Shown here piece by piece: positions 43,650-52,560 of a stretch of 64,000 bases of DNA. Each line of letters starts with the position of its first letter. Position 1 is the stretch's first letter. Origin of the DNA: Prorocentrum cordatum (Eukaryota; Sar; Dinophyceae; Prorocentrales; Prorocentraceae); NCBI GenBank assembly GCA_963575745.1, contig CAUYUJ010022416.1, positions 43,501 through 107,500 of the forward strand, written 5' to 3'. Made by a program: the position numbers and the translations under genes. Under the pieces are notes generated by a model, which worked only from the letters and a program-made list of their open reading frames with translations, did not search any database and was not told the DNA's origin.

Positions 43650-43746
43650 CCCCCCCCCCCTCTCCTCCTCCTCCCTCCTCCTCCTCCTCCTCCTCCTCCT
43701 CCTCCTCCTCCTCCTCCTCCTCCTCCTCCTCCTCCTCCTCCTCCTC
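43302..43746. repeat. TTATTC-rich and (CCT)n tracts
   Basis: 43,335-43,408 is TTATTC-rich, 43,410-43,470 is (CCT)n and 43,572-43,746 is (CCT)n with a C run. A truncated M1 end (GTGTTGGGTCGGGCAYGTCT) is at 43,562-43,582. Confidence 0.8.
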
Positions 43747-43813
43747 CTCACGAGGGCCACCGGGGCCCCCGGCGCGCGCCGCTCGATCTCCCGCTTCAGC
43801 TGCGAGACCGTGT
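43747..43813 (-). pseudogene. Duplicated 3' end of the ATG8-like exon (copy B)
   Basis: These 67 bp are identical to 44,202-44,268. They read TVSQLKREIERRAPGAPVAL plus a GTGAG donor-like sequence on the minus strand. The identity ends 3-4 bp from the end of an M1 element (43,817), and on the other side it runs into (CCT)n/(GGA)n. It is a partial exon copy; whether it is used cannot be seen. Confidence 0.7.
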
Positions 43814-43816
43814 TGG

Positions 43817-43978
43817 GTCGGGCATGTCTTCCCGCAGGCGGATTTGGACCCAAACCTCGAAGATCGCCAAGAAACTCTCAGGCATCGTCATAAAAGTGCT
43901 CGGACACCCTCGCCCCCTCTCAGACCATGACCCGACTTATATCTCTGAAGCTCCCCTCCTGCAGAGGAGCATGCCCGA
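43817..43978. mobile_element. MITE family M1, copy 2 (162 bp)
   Basis: The ends are GTCGGGCATGTC...GCAGG and the inverted CCTGCAGAGGAGCATGCCCGAC. It lies between the two copies of the ATG8-like exon end. Confidence 0.85.
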
Positions 43979-44014
43979 CTTACTCTGCTCGCGTCCCTCC
44001 CTGCTCTCTCACTG

Positions 44015-44199
44015 GGAAGCTGGGCGAGAGCTGCTAAAACCGTGGCAGCTAAAACGGCCCTCCCGGAAGGAAAAAACAACTTCCCCGAATGAGGCGCGGC
44101 ACGCGAAACAGTCAACGGACTTCGTCCCGGAAGGACGAAGACAACTTCCCGGAGATCGATTTTAGCAGCCACGGATTTAGCAGCCCTCGCCCGGCTTCC
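44015..44199. mobile_element. MITE family M2 (about 185 bp)
   Basis: The ~42 bp terminal inverted repeats read GGAAGCYGGGCGAGRGCTGC followed by TAAAWCCGTGGCWGCTAAAA on both ends. The interior holds two direct copies of CCCGGAAGGA ... ACAACTTCCC. Its right end is 1-2 bp from the GTGAGT donor of the ATG8-like exon, so it forms the first part of that intron on the minus strand. Confidence 0.85.
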
Positions 44200-44206
44200 G
44201 ACTCAC

Positions 44207-44409
44207 GAGGGCCACCGGGGCCCCCGGCGCGCGCCGCTCGATCTCCCGCTTCAGCTGCGAGACCGTGTACCGATCCGGGACCACCAGCTTCAGCAGCGGG
44301 CGCCCGCCGGCGCCCGGCGGCGCCCCGCCCTCCCCGAGGCACACGACGGGCACGCAGCCCGGGTGGCGCTGGCGCAGGGACGGCCCGCTGCTCCCGACGG
44401 GCAGGCCGC
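44207..44409 (-). CDS. ATG8/GABARAP-like exon
   Basis: A single 203-nt exon on the minus strand, bounded by an acceptor (CCCCTTTACAG) and a donor (GTGAGT). The 67 codons read SLRQRHPGCVPVVC, then a Gly/Pro-rich linker, then LLKLVVPDRYTVSQLKREIE and RRAPGAPVAL. This follows the order of ATG8 family proteins: K-Y-P-x-x-I-P-V-I, then K-x-L-V-P-x-D-x-T-V-x-Q-F-x-x-x-I-R-x-R, then the start of the AIFIFV strand. ATG8 is the ubiquitin-like protein conjugated to membrane lipid in autophagy and, in apicomplexan relatives, on the apicoplast. The N-terminal helices and the C-terminal Gly exon were not found, so this may be a gene fragment. Gene identity is moderate, because similarity rests on about 45 residues. 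Confidence 0.5.
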
Positions 44410-44867
44410 CTGTAAAGGGGCCCCAGGACACACACATAGATACACACAAACAAACATGTTCCCCATATTTTCGCATATTTTCTGGGTTTCTGTCTTCCCC
44501 CCCACTTCCGATATTTTCCCATATTTTCTAGGGAATCGAGGATTCATTGTGTCTGTGTGTTTCTTTTCCTCCTGAGCCTGGGCGGCGACGACATCTTCAC
44601 GTCTGGGAGGTCCTCGCCGCCGCGGCTGGGCGCGGCTGGGAAAGCTGGCAGGGACGGGCCCTGGCGGAGCTCCGGGGGCGCCTCTGGAACGGAAGGTGGG
44701 CCCGGCGCTCCTCCTTCTTTGCCCACCCGTGGGCGCTGCGCTGGCCCGGGGGTGCTGTGCCGACTTCCGACGACGCGTGCTTTTCTCATCCCGTGGCCCC
44801 CGCGAGATCCTCGATCCACTCCCCCAGAGCAGCTCTTGATCCCACCGTCCTCTGGCGGCCCCATAGG
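44410..44867. other. Presumed upstream intron/flank, nothing recognised
   Basis: 44,420-44,540 is pyrimidine/AT-richer sequence (CCCATATTTTC repeated three times) upstream of the exon acceptor. 44,560-44,867 is GC-rich. I could not find the missing first exon. Confidence 0.4.
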
Positions 44868-45012
44868 GAGGCCTCCCAGATGGGGTCCGAGCAGCTGGTG
44901 GTCGGAGGATCGCGCTCCGCAATGCCGATGCATCGGCGTTGCATCGCCGGTGCATCGGCGATGCGGCGCGATCCTACGACTCTGTCTTCTCGGACCCCAT
45001 CTGGGAGGCCTG
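44868..45012. mobile_element. MITE family M4 (145 bp)
   Basis: The inverted ends are ~50 bp: AGGCCTCCCAGATGGGGTCC, GAG, then after a variable stretch GGATCGCGC, mirrored on the right. The centre repeats GCATCGGCGATGC/GCATCGCCGGTGC. It is non-coding. Confidence 0.85.
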
Positions 45013-45795
45013 GGCCCGAACGAGCATGCAACAAGTCTTGAAACGACCCCGCACACTGCTATCTACACGCCACTGGCAAGTCAACTACCTTCCTCGCCCA
45101 CGAGGCGAAGAACAGCACGCTGCTCCGGAGTGGGGTGGGCCTTCACTTTGACAAGCCTGACCGAGATGGGCCCCACCCCACCCCCGTCATCACCAGGGCC
45201 CGAAAGCAGCGGTCGAGGTTTCTCAGAAAGCTGGAGTCGCGCCCGCTGGGCAGGCGGCGGCAGGAGGCCTCGGCCGACGGGCTGGTGGCCAGACGGCCAG
45301 CAGCCAAGGACCCGTAATACATCAAAGCAGACATGTGTGTTTCTCGGACGTTTGCGAGTAGGCACTTTGCGAGTAGTGGAACGCGCTCGGTGAACGGCCC
45401 AGGGTCAGGCAGGGATCAGCCAGCATCGCATCGGGAACTCGCGCAGCCTGGATTGCTACAGTCAAGGGTGGTAGTGAGGATGTACGATGCGGATGCAAGC
45501 CCCTTGGACGCCCGCAGTGGAGCTTTCTCGAGTGCGGCGGGCCATCGAACGAAGTCAAGGATGGGCCGAAGAGGCGGTGATACAAGGGTGCCCTTGGGGA
45601 GGTTACCCGTACTTGTCGTCAGTTGGGACTGTACGTCGTCGGCTCAACCTGGTTCCCTGACCTTCTGGGCAGCTAGGCACGCCCTCAACCACGTGTTCCT
45701 CCTCCTCCTCCTGCTTCTCCCCCGCCGTCCCCCTTCCCGAGGACGAAGGCGGCGAGGAGGACGACCGGGAAGGCAGAGGACGACGGCGACGTCGA
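45013..45795. other. Unassigned GC-rich sequence
   Basis: A minus-strand open frame (45,081-45,365) ends GPISVRLVKVKAHPTPEQRA... but has no recognisable domain. The plus-strand frames are no better. I see no repeat element here. Confidence 0.35.
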
Positions 45796-45835
45796 CAAGA
45801 GGAGGACGAGGAGAAAAGACGACGACGACGACGAA

Positions 45836-45902
<67 letters not shown>
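45796..45902. repeat. (GAC)n array
   Basis: This is a GAC/ACG trinucleotide array with a few AGA interruptions at the left. Confidence 0.95.
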
Positions 45903-45903
<1 letters not shown>

Positions 45904-46505
45904 CCTGCTTCGCCCCCGCGATCGCCACCCATCCCCGCGGCCAAGCGCGGCCGGCCGCGCCCGTGAAGGGTAGCGTCAGGGGGGGACCAGCTCAGAGGGG
46001 GGGGGGGGGGGGCGAAGCATCGAGCTTGCATCGGCGATACAATACCTAGGCCAGAAGAACATTCCTTCAGAACGTGAGACCGTCCGACGCGCAAAACACA
46101 GACAACGTCTAGGGGCTACCCTGCCCAGGATGCACGAGAACACCCCACAAGCACAGAAAGAACACGAGGGCACCCTCCCCGAACCGGCCTCGACCTTCTA
46201 CTTCCGTCCGACTGCAGATCGGCGATCGGCCCCCGATAGCGAATCCGCGCGCTCCTGGGCCGCAGGCCACCGGGCCCTCATCGGGGATGCGTGGGCGATA
46301 GGGGGGCCGATGCGTCCCTCTGCCTTGTCTTGGAGGCGGCCAGGGAGTCCGAACTGGCTGGGACCCGAGAACATCGGCGAGGAGTGGCGATGAGGCCTTT
46401 CAGCATTGGCCCCCTCGCGGGGTCCGTTCGGTGCAGTTTCTCACCCTGGATCTGGGCGGTTCCGAAAGCCCTGGCCCCCCAAAACGGTTTCATCTCTTGG
46501 GAGCG
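45903..46505. other. Spacer, nothing recognised
   Basis: There is a short G run at 45,997-46,012 and a GCATCGGCGATAC word like the M4 centre at 46,028. No gene. Confidence 0.4.
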
Positions 46506-46855
46506 CATGTTTTACTTCCGCCGCCTTCCGCCGAGCTTCCGCCGGTTTCCGCCGGCGGAGGCAGCCTCGTTTTACTGGCGCGCCGACCTTCCGCCGCCTT
46601 CCGCCGCCGAAGAGACGGCAACTCCCTCGATCCTGGAAGGCAAGGCCGCCCTTTTTGGAAGGCCCCATGTGTTTCTCGCGGTCCCGGGGCCCGAAGACGG
46701 CTCCCCGAGGCCGAAAAGGGTGGCAAAAGGCCCTCCCGATCCTGGCGCCTCGACCCTGCCCCCGCACTTCCTGCTCGCCGGAGCCGGTGCTGGGCCGTCT
46801 CGGACATCCCGCAGGCTCCAACAACCCCAAATCGGAATCTGGTGCCGAGTCTCAG
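46506..46855. repeat. CCGCCTTCCG minisatellite, locus 2, and flank
   Basis: 46,512-46,605 is the minisatellite also seen at 41,806-42,115, with a shared right flank to about 46,645. 46,646-46,855 is unassigned. Confidence 0.75.
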
Positions 46856-46988
46856 GTCGGGCGTGTCCTCCTGCAGGTGGGCTTAGGACGAAAAATAAAG
46901 GGAGTCAAGCATATTTCCAAAACATGCCCCAAAATAATCAAAACATCACTCTCGTTGAATATTCCTTCTGCAGAGGGACAGGCCCGGC
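46856..46988. mobile_element. MITE family M1, copy 3 (133 bp)
   Basis: The ends are GTCGGGCGTGTCCTCCTGCAGG and inverted CTGCAGAGGGACAGGCCCGGC. The interior is AT-rich. The flanks are CTCAG on the left and GTAAG on the right, so removing the element would leave CAG/GTAAG. Confidence 0.85.
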
Positions 46989-47067
46989 GTAAGCCGAGTC
47001 GCGTCGGAATGAGTCGAGATCGGATCGAAGTCGGAGGAGTCGAAGTGAGCCCCCCTGGATTATAGGT

Positions 47068-47279
47068 AGGTGGATCTCTCAAGCTCTCCGTCGCCTCTGG
47101 CGGTGCACGTTGCGAGCAGGAACGCAGCAAAGCCACAGGAAAGCGCGGCACCGACAGTGTAGCTCCGCACGCGTGACGCACGTTGACGAGCAGGAGCACA
47201 GCAGAGCCACGTTTTCCTGTGGCTCTGCTGCGTTCAACGCACACCGCCAAAGGCTGCGGAGAGCTTGAGAGATCCACCT
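47068..47279. mobile_element. MITE family M3 (about 212 bp)
   Basis: The terminal inverted repeats of about 70-75 bp start AGGTGGATCTCTCAAGCTCT, then CCG...GCCTYTGGCGGTG, and end in GCCACAGGAAA. The centre has a further GCCACGTTTTCCTGTGGC hairpin. It is non-coding. Confidence 0.85.
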
Positions 47280-47700
47280 GCCCAAAGGGCCCGTGCGCCC
47301 CCCGAGGCCCATCAGCCCCCCACCCGACGCTGCCCCCGAGCTCGGCGGGCGGAGCGCGGCGGCGGGAGCGCGGCGGGCGCCTGAGCCGAGGCGCGCCGCA
47401 GGCGGCGGCCTCCCCAGCGGCGGCGCCTTGGCGGGTCGGAGGGGCGGTGGGTGGAGGGGGGGGGGGGGCGGTGGAAAGGGGGAGGAGGAGGAGGCGGAGG
47501 AGCGGCGGGGGAGAGGGGGAGGAGGGGGTGGAGGAGGAGGCGGCGTGGAAGATTGGGAGGAGGAGGAGGCGGAGGAGGAGGCGGCGGGGGAGCGGGGGAG
47601 GAGGAGGAGGCGGAGGAGGAGGAGGCGGGGGAGCGGGGGAGGAGGAGGAGGCGGAGGAGGAGGCGGAGGAGGAGTTGCGGGAGGATGGGGGGAAACCGTC
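47280..47700. repeat. GGA/GGC-rich array
   Basis: 47,440-47,690 is GGAGGAGG with GGC interruptions. The left flank is GC-rich, without a gene. Confidence 0.85.
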
Positions 47701-48235
47701 CCCTGTTCTGAGTCTGCTTTACTGCGGGAAACCTTCGGGCGTGCCCTTCGCGCAACCGAGCGAGCAGCAGTTCCGAGGGAATCCAAGATTTCCACAGCAG
47801 GCCAGGCCCTGGCCCTGTGGGTGCTCGCGGGCATCGGGCCGCGGCGCCACCAACGCCCACGGGCTGGGGACTGGGGGGGGAGGGGGGGAAGACACTGGAC
47901 TGGGGACATTGCGCCTGTTCGTCCCGCGGGACGGCCCTACGTGGGGTTAGGCGGTAGCGCCGCAGCGACCACACGTATGACATCAAATCACATGCTTCGG
48001 AACGGGGGGGAGCGCGAGAGCCGGCTAACTTATGCACTCATCCTGTCGCTGCCGATGCCAAGTTCGGCCAGCCTTTTTCCTTCTCCTCCCTCCCCTCCTT
48101 TCCCCTTCCTCCGCCTCCTCGACTGGCCCCAGCCTGTGAAAACCTCCCCTTGTCGGTCGTGGCGCGCCGATTGCTCGTGGAGCGACCAGGCGCGCCTCAG
48201 GTCACCGAGGTCACCGAGGGGGATCTGGGAGGAGG
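47701..48235. other. Unassigned spacer
   Basis: I see no supported gene, RNA or element. Confidence 0.4.
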
Positions 48236-48425
48236 GGGGTCCTCCTCCTCCTCCTCCTCCTCACCTCCTCCTCCTCCTCCTCATTTCCTCCTCCTCAACC
48301 CCTCCTCCTCCTCCCTCCTCCTCTTCCCCTCCTCCTCCTCCTCCTCCTCCTCCTCCTCCTCCTTCTCCTCCTCCTCCTCCTCCTCCTCCTCCTCCTCCTC
48401 CTCCCCCTCCACCTCCTCTCCCTCC
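48236..48425. repeat. (CCT)n array
   Basis: This is a CCTCCT array with short interruptions, immediately downstream of the RING-containing region on the minus strand. Confidence 0.95.
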
Positions 48426-48599
48426 CCGACCAGAGGCGCAGACATGAACGAGGCCGCGTGTGTTGGCGACGGGAGGGGGTTGGGCGAGTGGTGGAGGGGG
48501 ATGCTGGAGGGGGAGAAGGAGCCACAAGGCCTGCGGGCCCGTGTTGGCGTCCTCGCCTCCCTGCCAGGGCCCTGTCACGTCCGCCACCGCGCCGCGAGG

Positions 48600-48951
48600 C
48601 ACAATTACGTTTTGGAGGGCACTTAAGTCCCATGTAGTTTGTCAGTCCTCGGTCCTCAGCGTTGAATATGAAGGACCCGGGCCACCCAATGCTCAGCATC
48701 CCACCAGCCCCTTCGGGCGTAGGTGGTCTAAGGTGTGTTGTGATCCATACGCACCTGTTCCCCTTCGTGAAAGGTTTATTACTGTTCCATGATATACACC
48801 CCCTTTCCCCACCTGGCCGACGGCCAACCGGGAACCATGCCGACTCCATGAGGGCCCGCCCCTCACCACCCCTGTCAAAGGAATACAAGCCGCACTCTGC
48901 CTCCACATTTGGAGCAAGCGGGGCACTATCGTGAGGGCCAAAACGGTACAC
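48600..48951 (-). pseudogene. Probable continuation of the RING-like protein in a second frame
   Basis: After ATNRKCTV in the RING frame (about 48,950), coding character moves to another frame: YRFGPHDSAPLAPNVEAECG, then LYSFDRGGEGRALMESAWF and CISWNSNKPFTKGNRCVWI. Composition is that of a folded protein up to about 48,680, after which it fades into repeat. This implies one frameshift or a very short intron near 48,945. Confidence 0.45.
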
Positions 48952-50138
48952 TTGCGATTGGTGGCAATGATGGTCTCGAAGATGGTGCCAGTTTGCGCAG
49001 CACGTAGGCTCGTAAGGATGATCGTTGGCCCGTTGGGTTGGTCTGATTCTATGATCATTTGCCTGATTTGCTGCGTGGTCTGTGCGGACGGGAGGGCAAA
49101 AGTGGTGGCAGCTGTGTTGGCGTCTATGTCGCCAAGCAAGGACTCCGGAGCGACTGCCATATCTGCCAAGGACTCCCTCACAGCTTCCCTAGCAAGTCCA
49201 GCCGGGAAAATCGGCCTCCCTTGAGCGCGGTTAAAATCAGGCGGGTGCCTGGCGACTAGCGCCGCCCATCGTTCCTTTGTGAGAATGGGTGTTTCTCGCA
49301 GTCTGTTCCGCATCGACGGTTGGTCTTGTGTCATCCTGTCTTGTGCGTCTGTGTTGCGGTTGATGTGTGCGCTTTCGCCGAGGGCTTGGATGTCTTCGTC
49401 CGGGATGTTGAGGGAAGCTGACTGTAACAAGTTGGCTCCATTTCGTTGACCTAGTCGAAGTATCTGCAGGCACTCTGGTCCGACGTCGTTGATGGCCTGC
49501 GCAAGTTCTTCAGCGGTGGCTCGCCCCTGGAGAACGGGGATCTCTGGGGCGCCGTCATTACGCTGTGCAGTTCCCTGTGGCGTACCTTGAGGTCCCGGTG
49601 CTTGTGCGGCGACGTTCCCAAGGTCGGCTTCTCTGCAGTGTGGGCACCGCAGATGAAAGATTTGTTCCTTCCCGGGGTCAGCGAAGCTGAAGACGCCCGG
49701 TTGTTGTAGTCTCCACGCGGACAGGCAGGCAGCGTGGAATCGGCGACAACGCGGAATGATCGCAGTCGTGGTGGCGTCGAGGGCTGACCAGCAGATAGCG
49801 CACACAAATGTGTCTCCAGTTTCATTCTGCGGAGATGTAGGACCGCGTGCGGGGCGCGCTGGCTCGGTCGCCCGTAGTATACGTTCCGCGCGTGCCTCCC
49901 TGAGCACGAAGGCGTCTCTGGTGGCGGATTCGCCGCTTGTGGCAGCCGCGTAGCTCATGCGAAGGAAGAGGGGAGCTAAGCTAGTCAAGGCGAAGGGGTC
50001 GCAAGCCTGGAATTCCTCGGCCCGCGCCCCAGGGACAAGCTCAAGGAGTCGCTGTAGTTGCAGAGGCGTGTGGACGTCACGCAGGACGAGCCATTTAGAT
50101 ATGACAGCGAACGGGGCAGCGTTGATCCTTCGTGCCAT
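48693..50138 (-). CDS. RING-like finger protein of unknown family
   Basis: 481-codon frame with an ATG at 50,136-50,138. Residues 113-168 form a RING-like finger: CAICWSAL, then CRRFHAACLSAW, then CPHCREA. The usual RING-H2 centre is C-x-H-x-F-H-x-x-C; here the first His is missing (CRRFH), so seven of eight zinc ligands are visible. RING proteins are commonly E3 ubiquitin ligases. N-terminal to it is an amphipathic region (LQLQRLLELVPGARAEEFQA). The C-terminal half (AEELAQAINDVGPECLQILR ... AREAVRESLADM) is helical and unrecognised, and the last ~85 codons are probably out of frame. It is the 3'-most member of a minus-strand series that starts near 53,850. Confidence 0.55.
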   Translation of the reverse strand: MARRINAAPFAVISKWLVLRDVHTPLQLQRLLELVPGARAEEFQACDPFALTSLAPLFLRMSYAAATSGESATRDAFVLREARAERILRATEPARPARGPTSPQNETGDTFVCAICWSALDATTTAIIPRCRRFHAACLSAWRLQQPGVFSFADPGKEQIFHLRCPHCREADLGNVAAQAPGPQGTPQGTAQRNDGAPEIPVLQGRATAEELAQAINDVGPECLQILRLGQRNGANLLQSASLNIPDEDIQALGESAHINRNTDAQDRMTQDQPSMRNRLRETPILTKERWAALVARHPPDFNRAQGRPIFPAGLAREAVRESLADMAVAPESLLGDIDANTAATTFALPSAQTTQQIRQMIIESDQPNGPTIILTSLRAAQTGTIFETIIATNRKCTVLALTIVPRLLQMWRQSAACIPLTGVVRGGPSWSRHGSRLAVGQVGKGGVYHGTVINLSRRGTGAYGSQHTLDHLRPKGLVGC

Positions 50139-50337
50139 TAGCAGGGGGCAGAGGGAGTTTCGAAAGTGTGCTCTAAGACATAGGCATATTGCCCCAGAAA
50201 GCCACTACCCGTAGCCATTCCCGAAGTCGAGTCGCCTAGGTTGTGTCGATAGAGCTGGTGTCCAGTGGCGGCTGTGCCTGTCGCCATCCACCGTGTTCGT
50301 CAAGTCTTTCGGCAATGTGCAGGCGTTCTAGCAGAAC

Positions 50338-51843
50338 TCAGATTTTGACGGCTAGATCAGGGTCTCGCCGCTGGTTCACCCCGCCAATGTCCTCCTCTGT
50401 TGCCCCTTCTTGTCCCGTTGACATATGCTCCTCCCGCGGTTGTCTGTTGTTGAGTCTTGCCATCCTGGACGCAGCTGGAATGGCCTCGGGGCTTCTGTCT
50501 GAGTCTCCTTTGAAGACTAAGTGCTGCAGGTTTCCTTGAGCGTCAAGCTTTTGCACCATCAGCTTTGGTAGCGCGTGGTCAATGTGCCCGCCTGGCCGTG
50601 GCGTGGGGGTGGGCCATCCTGTCTCGGCTCGGTGTTCCATGACTATTCCCTCCAACCTGGCGCAAGCGAGCTCGATGCTGTCCTCTCTCCAGTAGGCTTC
50701 CGCTGCGTCGATTGCTCTGGCGTCGAGTTGGTGGCGTCCAAGCACATCGAGCAAGCGCGCGCCCAGCTTCAGTCGCAATATCCCAGGTGAAGGTGACAAG
50801 AATGATTTCCCACATGTAAATGCTGGGGAGGGTGGGCGAGGCAAGGCGCTCGCGTACTTCCTGTATTTCGGATGGGAAATCCTGGAGACGCTTCCTTTCC
50901 TCGCGCCCCATGAGCACGACGGTGATTGCCTGCATGGGTGGAGCTTCGCTTTGGGCGCCTCTGCTATTCCCGTGACGGCGTCGAAGTGTGCGTTGCCCTG
51001 CGCAGTTGGTGTGGTCATGCTCCTCCAGTGCCGAACGATGGCGCGCTCAATGCATCTCCCGATGGGTTCGCCGTCTTTGTGTAGGAGCGCGAGGTGCTGA
51101 TGCTCACCGAGCGCTGGAGTGGCGTATCCAACCAGTGCCTGAATGGCCAATGCCCGTTCGGTGGTGGCAATGCCGCGATCGTCGCGCACTCGTTGGACAT
51201 CGAGCTGATCGTTGGACTCAACCTGGTCCGTGACGAACACCCCGATGTGTTGTTGAAGCCATGCGATCTCAGCTGTTCGCAGTCCCAGCTGGGTCAAGTG
51301 ACGGCGGTAGGCAGACGAGCTTTGTTGAGCAGGCTGGCTGCGCGCCCCTGCGCTCCGGTCTATAGTTGGGGCGAGTGTGGCCTGTGCGTGAAGCGACGCA
51401 AGTGCTGCGGGGGGCCAGCCGTCGAGCAGTCCGCGCAGCTTGCCTTGCGAGATTTCCTTGTGCATCTCGCCGCAGACGTTGGTGGCCCAGTCAGTGCTTG
51501 CTGCGCAGAGAAACGCAAGTTTGTCAGCGGCAAAGCAGATGTGGCTCTCAGTCGAAGCGCGGTTGGCAGGCGCTGATCCAGCGCCACTGGCGAGGTCCGC
51601 CCACGCTCCCAATAATTCGCAGACTAACCATGTTGGCGAGTAGTCTGCGGCGTTGCGCAGGTCCTGGTAGAGGCGGCGGGCGAGGGGGGCAAACCGTTGA
51701 GCTGCGTGGGCGAGAGTGAGGAGGATTTCGTTGGTGAGTGAGTCAATTGGTAGGAAAGGCGGGCCCTCGCCGGCGAGTTCGTCTGACAGCCAGGGGGCTG
51801 AGAATCTCGCGCGCAGCGGGCATGATCCCACGACAAGGCCCAT
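50338..51843 (-). CDS. Unrecognised protein, middle frame of the RING-associated series
   Basis: 501-codon frame, ATG at 51,841-51,843. The first 280 residues have normal globular composition (LTNEILLTLAHAAQRFAPLA, DYSPTWLVCELLGAWADL, HICFAADKLAFLCAASTDWA, RTAEIAWLQQHIGVFVTDQV). I cannot assign a domain. After about residue 285 (KLHPCRQSPS...) the composition becomes less protein-like and another minus-strand frame (about 50,935-50,700, with ITVVLMGREERKRLQDF) looks better, so there is probably a second frameshift. It is flanked by coding-like frames on the same strand on both sides and may belong to one long broken gene. Confidence 0.45.
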   Translation of the reverse strand: MGLVVGSCPLRARFSAPWLSDELAGEGPPFLPIDSLTNEILLTLAHAAQRFAPLARRLYQDLRNAADYSPTWLVCELLGAWADLASGAGSAPANRASTESHICFAADKLAFLCAASTDWATNVCGEMHKEISQGKLRGLLDGWPPAALASLHAQATLAPTIDRSAGARSQPAQQSSSAYRRHLTQLGLRTAEIAWLQQHIGVFVTDQVESNDQLDVQRVRDDRGIATTERALAIQALVGYATPALGEHQHLALLHKDGEPIGRCIERAIVRHWRSMTTPTAQGNAHFDAVTGIAEAPKAKLHPCRQSPSCSWGARKGSVSRISHPKYRKYASALPRPPSPAFTCGKSFLSPSPGILRLKLGARLLDVLGRHQLDARAIDAAEAYWREDSIELACARLEGIVMEHRAETGWPTPTPRPGGHIDHALPKLMVQKLDAQGNLQHLVFKGDSDRSPEAIPAASRMARLNNRQPREEHMSTGQEGATEEDIGGVNQRRDPDLAVKI

Positions 51844-51848
51844 CGCCC

Positions 51849-52560
51849 TTAGGCACCAAGAGCCACGGAGGAGGCATCGTTCATCTGGTGCGACACGTCT
51901 GCCGAGCTGTCGAAAGGTTGCAATGTCGTCCCAGGGTCAGATCTGCCTGTGGTCGGAGTCCTGTAGCGGAGGGGTGACGCCCGGTGCTGGAACTGCGCAG
52001 TCGTCGACAAGCCATCTCGGTTGCTTCGTGGCTCTCTGAGCGTCGGTTGTGATGGCGCGGTCGAAGGCGCTGGATAACACTCCGTTGGCGGGGCCACCGT
52101 GGGAGCGGCGATGGCAGGCCCAGGCGCGGAGCTCGCTGCGCGGAGGGAAGTGGGCGATCGCCTGTCTCCTTTCACGAATCTGTAGCTGCAGCACTTTGCC
52201 CTGTGTTGGTGCCTCTTCGCTGCTCTGTTGGCGACGCGGCGTAAGTAGGAGACCGGGGGCGGTCGTTTGAGGGAATCGTCAACTCGAGCGCCCCCATCGG
52301 TCTCGATTAGCACCAGCATTGCTGCCGATGCCGCAGAATTTGATGCACGGCACATGTTGGCGTATTCTCTGTAAGCGACACATTTCTCAAGGCAAGTGAT
52401 TTCGTCGCTGTCAAGGCGTTGGCATTGATCGTTGTTGCTGGTGTGGCGTGCGGTGCAAGACGCATAACGAGTAACTGTGCCGGGTGTGGTCTGACGCCTC
52501 CCACTCTTCCTTCGAAGTCTTCCTTGTTTAGAGTCCAGGCGAGGTGAGGTCCATGCTCGT
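51849..52560 (-). pseudogene. Cys-rich segment of the RING-associated series
   Basis: In this frame the minus strand reads TRYASCTARHTSNNDQCQRL, DSDEITCLEKCVAYREYANM, then CRASNSAASAAMLVLIETDG and YLRRVANRAAKRHQHRAKCC. Spacing of the Cys residues (C...H...C...C-x3-C...C) suggests a small zinc-binding or disulphide module. No ATG fits upstream, and the frame is entered from 52,528-52,788 by a shift. It ends at a stop 6 bp before the ATG of the 501-codon frame. Confidence 0.4.

Noticed and set aside
45081-45365. RNase H-like KVKAHP motif in a minus-strand frame
   Set aside because: It is a single short motif with no other RNase H residues around it and no neighbouring retroelement.
50209-50219. 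Eleven bases CCGTAGCCATT matching the start of the spliced leader on the plus strand
   Set aside because: The remaining ten bases do not match, and no plus-strand gene follows.
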